Below are positions 61,923 to 64,000 of a DNA stretch of 64,000 nt, in pieces (the stretch's first letter is position 1; each line of letters starts with the position of its first letter). Both the position numbers and the translations under genes were made by a program. Below the pieces are notes generated by a model. That model was not told the DNA's origin. It saw nothing but the letters and a program-made list of their open reading frames with translations, and ran no database searches. The stretch spans positions 112,028 to 176,027 of the forward strand of contig NZ_BAABJH010000005.1 of the NCBI RefSeq assembly GCF_039543205.1, read 5' to 3'. The stretch is from Flaviramulus_B aquimarinus (GTDB lineage Bacteria > Bacteroidota > Bacteroidia > Flavobacteriales > Flavobacteriaceae).

Positions 61923-63857
61923 TTAAAACGATTTTAACGTTTTTTTTATGTCTTCTTTTATTATTTCAGAGAAAGCTTCTACAGAAATCATGCCTAAATC
62001 TACACCACCGTGTTGTCTTACGGTAATTTTACCTTCTTGTTCTTCTTGTTCGCCAATGATAATCATATATGGGTGTTTCTGCATTTCGGCCTCCCTGATT
62101 TTCTTTCCTATAGTCTCATTTCTATGGTCTACAAGGGCGCGAATTTCGTCATTTTCTAGCAAATTTAAAACTTTTTCAGAGTATTTTTCATATTTCTCGC
62201 TAATTGATAATATAATAGCCTGAGTTGGCATTAACCAAAGCGGGAAATTCCCTCCTGTATGTTCTAATAATAATGCAACAAAACGCTCCATACTTCCAAA
62301 AGGTGCACGATGAATCATGATAGGTCTGTGTGATTCATTATCACTCCCTTTATAAGTTAAATCAAAACGCTCTGGCAAGTTATAATCGACTTGAATGGTG
62401 CCTAGCTGCCAACGTCTGCCTAAAGCATCTTTAACCATAAAGTCTAACTTAGGACCATAAAATGCGGCTTCGCCTTCCTCAATAACAAAATCTAAACCTT
62501 TATCAGTAGCCGCATTAATAATAGCTTGCTCAGCTTTTTCCCAGTTTGTAACATCACCTATATATTTTTCTGGATTTTTTGGATCCCTTACAGAAACCTG
62601 AGCAGTAAAGTTTTCAAAGCCTAATGACCCAAAAACATAAAGCACTAAATCAATAACATCTTTAAACTCTTTATCCAACTGTTCTGGCATGCAAAATAGG
62701 TGGGCATCATCTTGAGTAAAACCACGTACACGAGTTAAACCATGTAATTCACCACTTTGCTCATATCTATAAACCGTACCAAATTCAGCATAACGCTTTG
62801 GTAAATCTTTATAACTCCATTGCGAGCTGTTGTAAATTTCACAATGGTGCGGGCAGTTCATAGGCTTTAATAAAAACTCCTCATCCTCTTTAGGCGTTGT
62901 AATAGGTTGGAAACTATCGGCACCATATTTAGCATAATGACCAGAAGTTTCGTAAAGTTCTTTCTGTCCGATATGTGGGGTAACCACCATCTCGTAACCT
63001 GCTTTTTTCTGCGCAGCTTTTAAAAAGTTTTCTAAGCGCTCACGTAATGCAGCGCCTTTAGGCAGCCATAAGGGTAAACCTTGACCAACTTTTTGTGAAA
63101 AAGTAAAAAGCTCTAATTCCTTACCAAGTTTTCTGTGATCACGTTTTTTTGCTTCCTCAAGCATGTGTAAATACTCAGTAAGCTCCTTTTGTTTAGGGAA
63201 AGAAATTCCATAAACACGAGTTAACTGTGGTTTGTTTTCATCACCGCGCCAGTAAGCACCAGCAACACTTAATACTTTAACGGCTTTTATAATGCCCGTA
63301 TTGGGGATATGCCCACCACGACATAAATCAGTAAAGGTAGCGTGGTCACAAAATGTAATGGTGCCATCTTCCAAATTTTCAATCAATTCCGTTTTGAATT
63401 CATTGTCTTTATATAAGGACAGAGCATCAGTTTTAGAAACGGCTCTCAAACTAAAATCATGTTTGCCACGTGCAATCTCCAACATTTTAGTTTCAATGGC
63501 CTTAAAATCCTTTTCAGAAACTGTATGCTCACCAAAGTCAACATCATAATAAAACCCATTCTCAATCGCAGGACCAATAGTAAGTTTCGCACCTGTATAT
63601 AACTCCTCAATAGCTTGGGCTAAAACGTGCGCAGAACTATGCCAAAAAGCAGTTTTTCCAGCATCGTCGCGCCATGTATATAAAACCAACGAACCGTCTG
63701 TAGTTAATGGGGTTACAGTTTCCACGGTTGTACCATTAAAATTCGCCGAAATTACGTTTCTAGCAAACCCCTCACTAATGCTTTTCGCAACATCCATTGG
63801 TGTAACGCCTTCGTTAAACGTTTTTACACTGCCATCAGGTAATGTTATATGTATCAT
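61923..63857 (-). CDS. thrS: Threonyl-tRNA synthetase
   Basis: 644 residues. N-terminal TGS domain (MIHITLPDGSVKTFNEGVTP), editing domain with HSSAHVLAQAIEELY and CDHATFTDLCRGGHIP, and class II catalytic core. In the core, the zinc-binding Cys is in KPMNCPHHCEIY, motif 2 is RVRGFTQDDAHLFC, and motif 3 is GGNFPLWLMPTQ-adjacent IMIHRAPFGSMERF. The anticodon-binding domain ends the protein. First gene of the translation cluster, with a TATCTTTG -7 box upstream. Confidence 0.98.
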   Translation of the reverse strand: MIHITLPDGSVKTFNEGVTPMDVAKSISEGFARNVISANFNGTTVETVTPLTTDGSLVLYTWRDDAGKTAFWHSSAHVLAQAIEELYTGAKLTIGPAIENGFYYDVDFGEHTVSEKDFKAIETKMLEIARGKHDFSLRAVSKTDALSLYKDNEFKTELIENLEDGTITFCDHATFTDLCRGGHIPNTGIIKAVKVLSVAGAYWRGDENKPQLTRVYGISFPKQKELTEYLHMLEEAKKRDHRKLGKELELFTFSQKVGQGLPLWLPKGAALRERLENFLKAAQKKAGYEMVVTPHIGQKELYETSGHYAKYGADSFQPITTPKEDEEFLLKPMNCPHHCEIYNSSQWSYKDLPKRYAEFGTVYRYEQSGELHGLTRVRGFTQDDAHLFCMPEQLDKEFKDVIDLVLYVFGSLGFENFTAQVSVRDPKNPEKYIGDVTNWEKAEQAIINAATDKGLDFVIEEGEAAFYGPKLDFMVKDALGRRWQLGTIQVDYNLPERFDLTYKGSDNESHRPIMIHRAPFGSMERFVALLLEHTGGNFPLWLMPTQAIILSISEKYEKYSEKVLNLLENDEIRALVDHRNETIGKKIREAEMQKHPYMIIIGEQEEQEGKITVRQHGGVDLGMISVEAFSEIIKEDIKKTLKSF

Positions 63858-63880
63858 TAAAATAATTTAAATTAAGGGTG

Positions 63881-63888
63881 CAAAGATA
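63881..63888 (-). promoter_or_regulatory. Candidate -7 box TATCTTTG before thrS
   Basis: Minus strand TATCTTTG followed by CACCC, 23 bases before the ATG at 63857. It would drive thrS-infC-rpmI-rplT. The remaining bases to 64000 show no gene. Confidence 0.5.
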
Positions 63889-64000
63889 ATAGTATAAACA
63901 AACCCACACAATATATATGTATAAATTCATTATGGGTTTCCCCTTCCTAGGATTAAGGTCTGTTTTTCTGCAGTGGTTTTTTTATGTTTCAAATAGGTAG

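Overview
The window looks like chromosome of a marine-type member of the Flavobacteriaceae (Bacteroidota). The sequence is AT-rich, and it carries five type IX secretion (T9SS) proteins with the gliding-type C-terminal domain. Many genes have TAnnTTTG-type -7 promoter boxes, Shine-Dalgarno sites are weak or absent, and there is a zeaxanthin-type carotenoid operon. No insertion sequence, prophage, CRISPR array or origin was seen. The species cannot be named from the sequence alone.

Layout. 1-764: 5' part of uvrB, cut by the window edge. 792-20300: five consecutive minus-strand genes for large secreted proteins. Each has a signal peptide, a run of about 93-residue repeats opening with a CD-x-D-x-DG motif, and a type B T9SS C-terminal domain. 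Repeat number is 2, 17, 11, 4 and 2 in coordinate order. 20329-22060: a two-gene ABC exporter. 22189-27325: a cryptic kinase-like protein, a pRiA4b ORF-3-like protein, heme A synthase, a GNAT acetyltransferase, a CCA-adding-type nucleotidyltransferase and TsaC. 27333-36904: a glycan (probably LPS core/O-chain) locus with a methyltransferase, seven glycosyltransferases, a Kdo-kinase-like protein and UDP-galactopyranose mutase. Several of these genes sit in convergent pairs that share their stop codon. 36984-41836: dapD, a small secreted protein, ruvX-def-DUF5606, a Crp/Fnr regulator and a two-domain lipoprotein. 41970-46381: the carotenoid operon (crtI, crtB, crtZ, fused crtYcd), headed by a MerR/B12-binding regulator of the CarH type. 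46538-46750: tRNA-Leu and tRNA-Lys. 46892-50472: aroK, a phosphoribosyltransferase, a candidate 375-nt structured RNA, an Hsp15-like S4 protein, an FKBP-like lipoprotein and an outer-membrane barrel. 50714-60489: tgt, an LptF/G permease, an EamA transporter, accA, dnaB, an unknown secreted protein, an EF-hand protein, a lipoprotein, YjbQ and an ATP-grasp enzyme. 60607-63857: the translation cluster thrS-infC-rpmI-rplT.

Most noteworthy: (1) the 17-repeat secreted protein has grown by tandem copying of a three-repeat block of exactly 837 bp. Two of the three copies are about 99% identical over 547 bp. (2) 47993-48368 has a -7 box, a closing stem and a terminator that all fit one minus-strand structured RNA. 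(3) The carotenoid operon has a regulator with the key residues of B12 photoreceptors, and the same 13-mer overlaps the -7 boxes of both promoters. (4) The 22189 gene has the order of landmarks of a protein-kinase fold. (5) tgt lacks the three zinc-binding cysteines. (6) infC has no canonical start codon.
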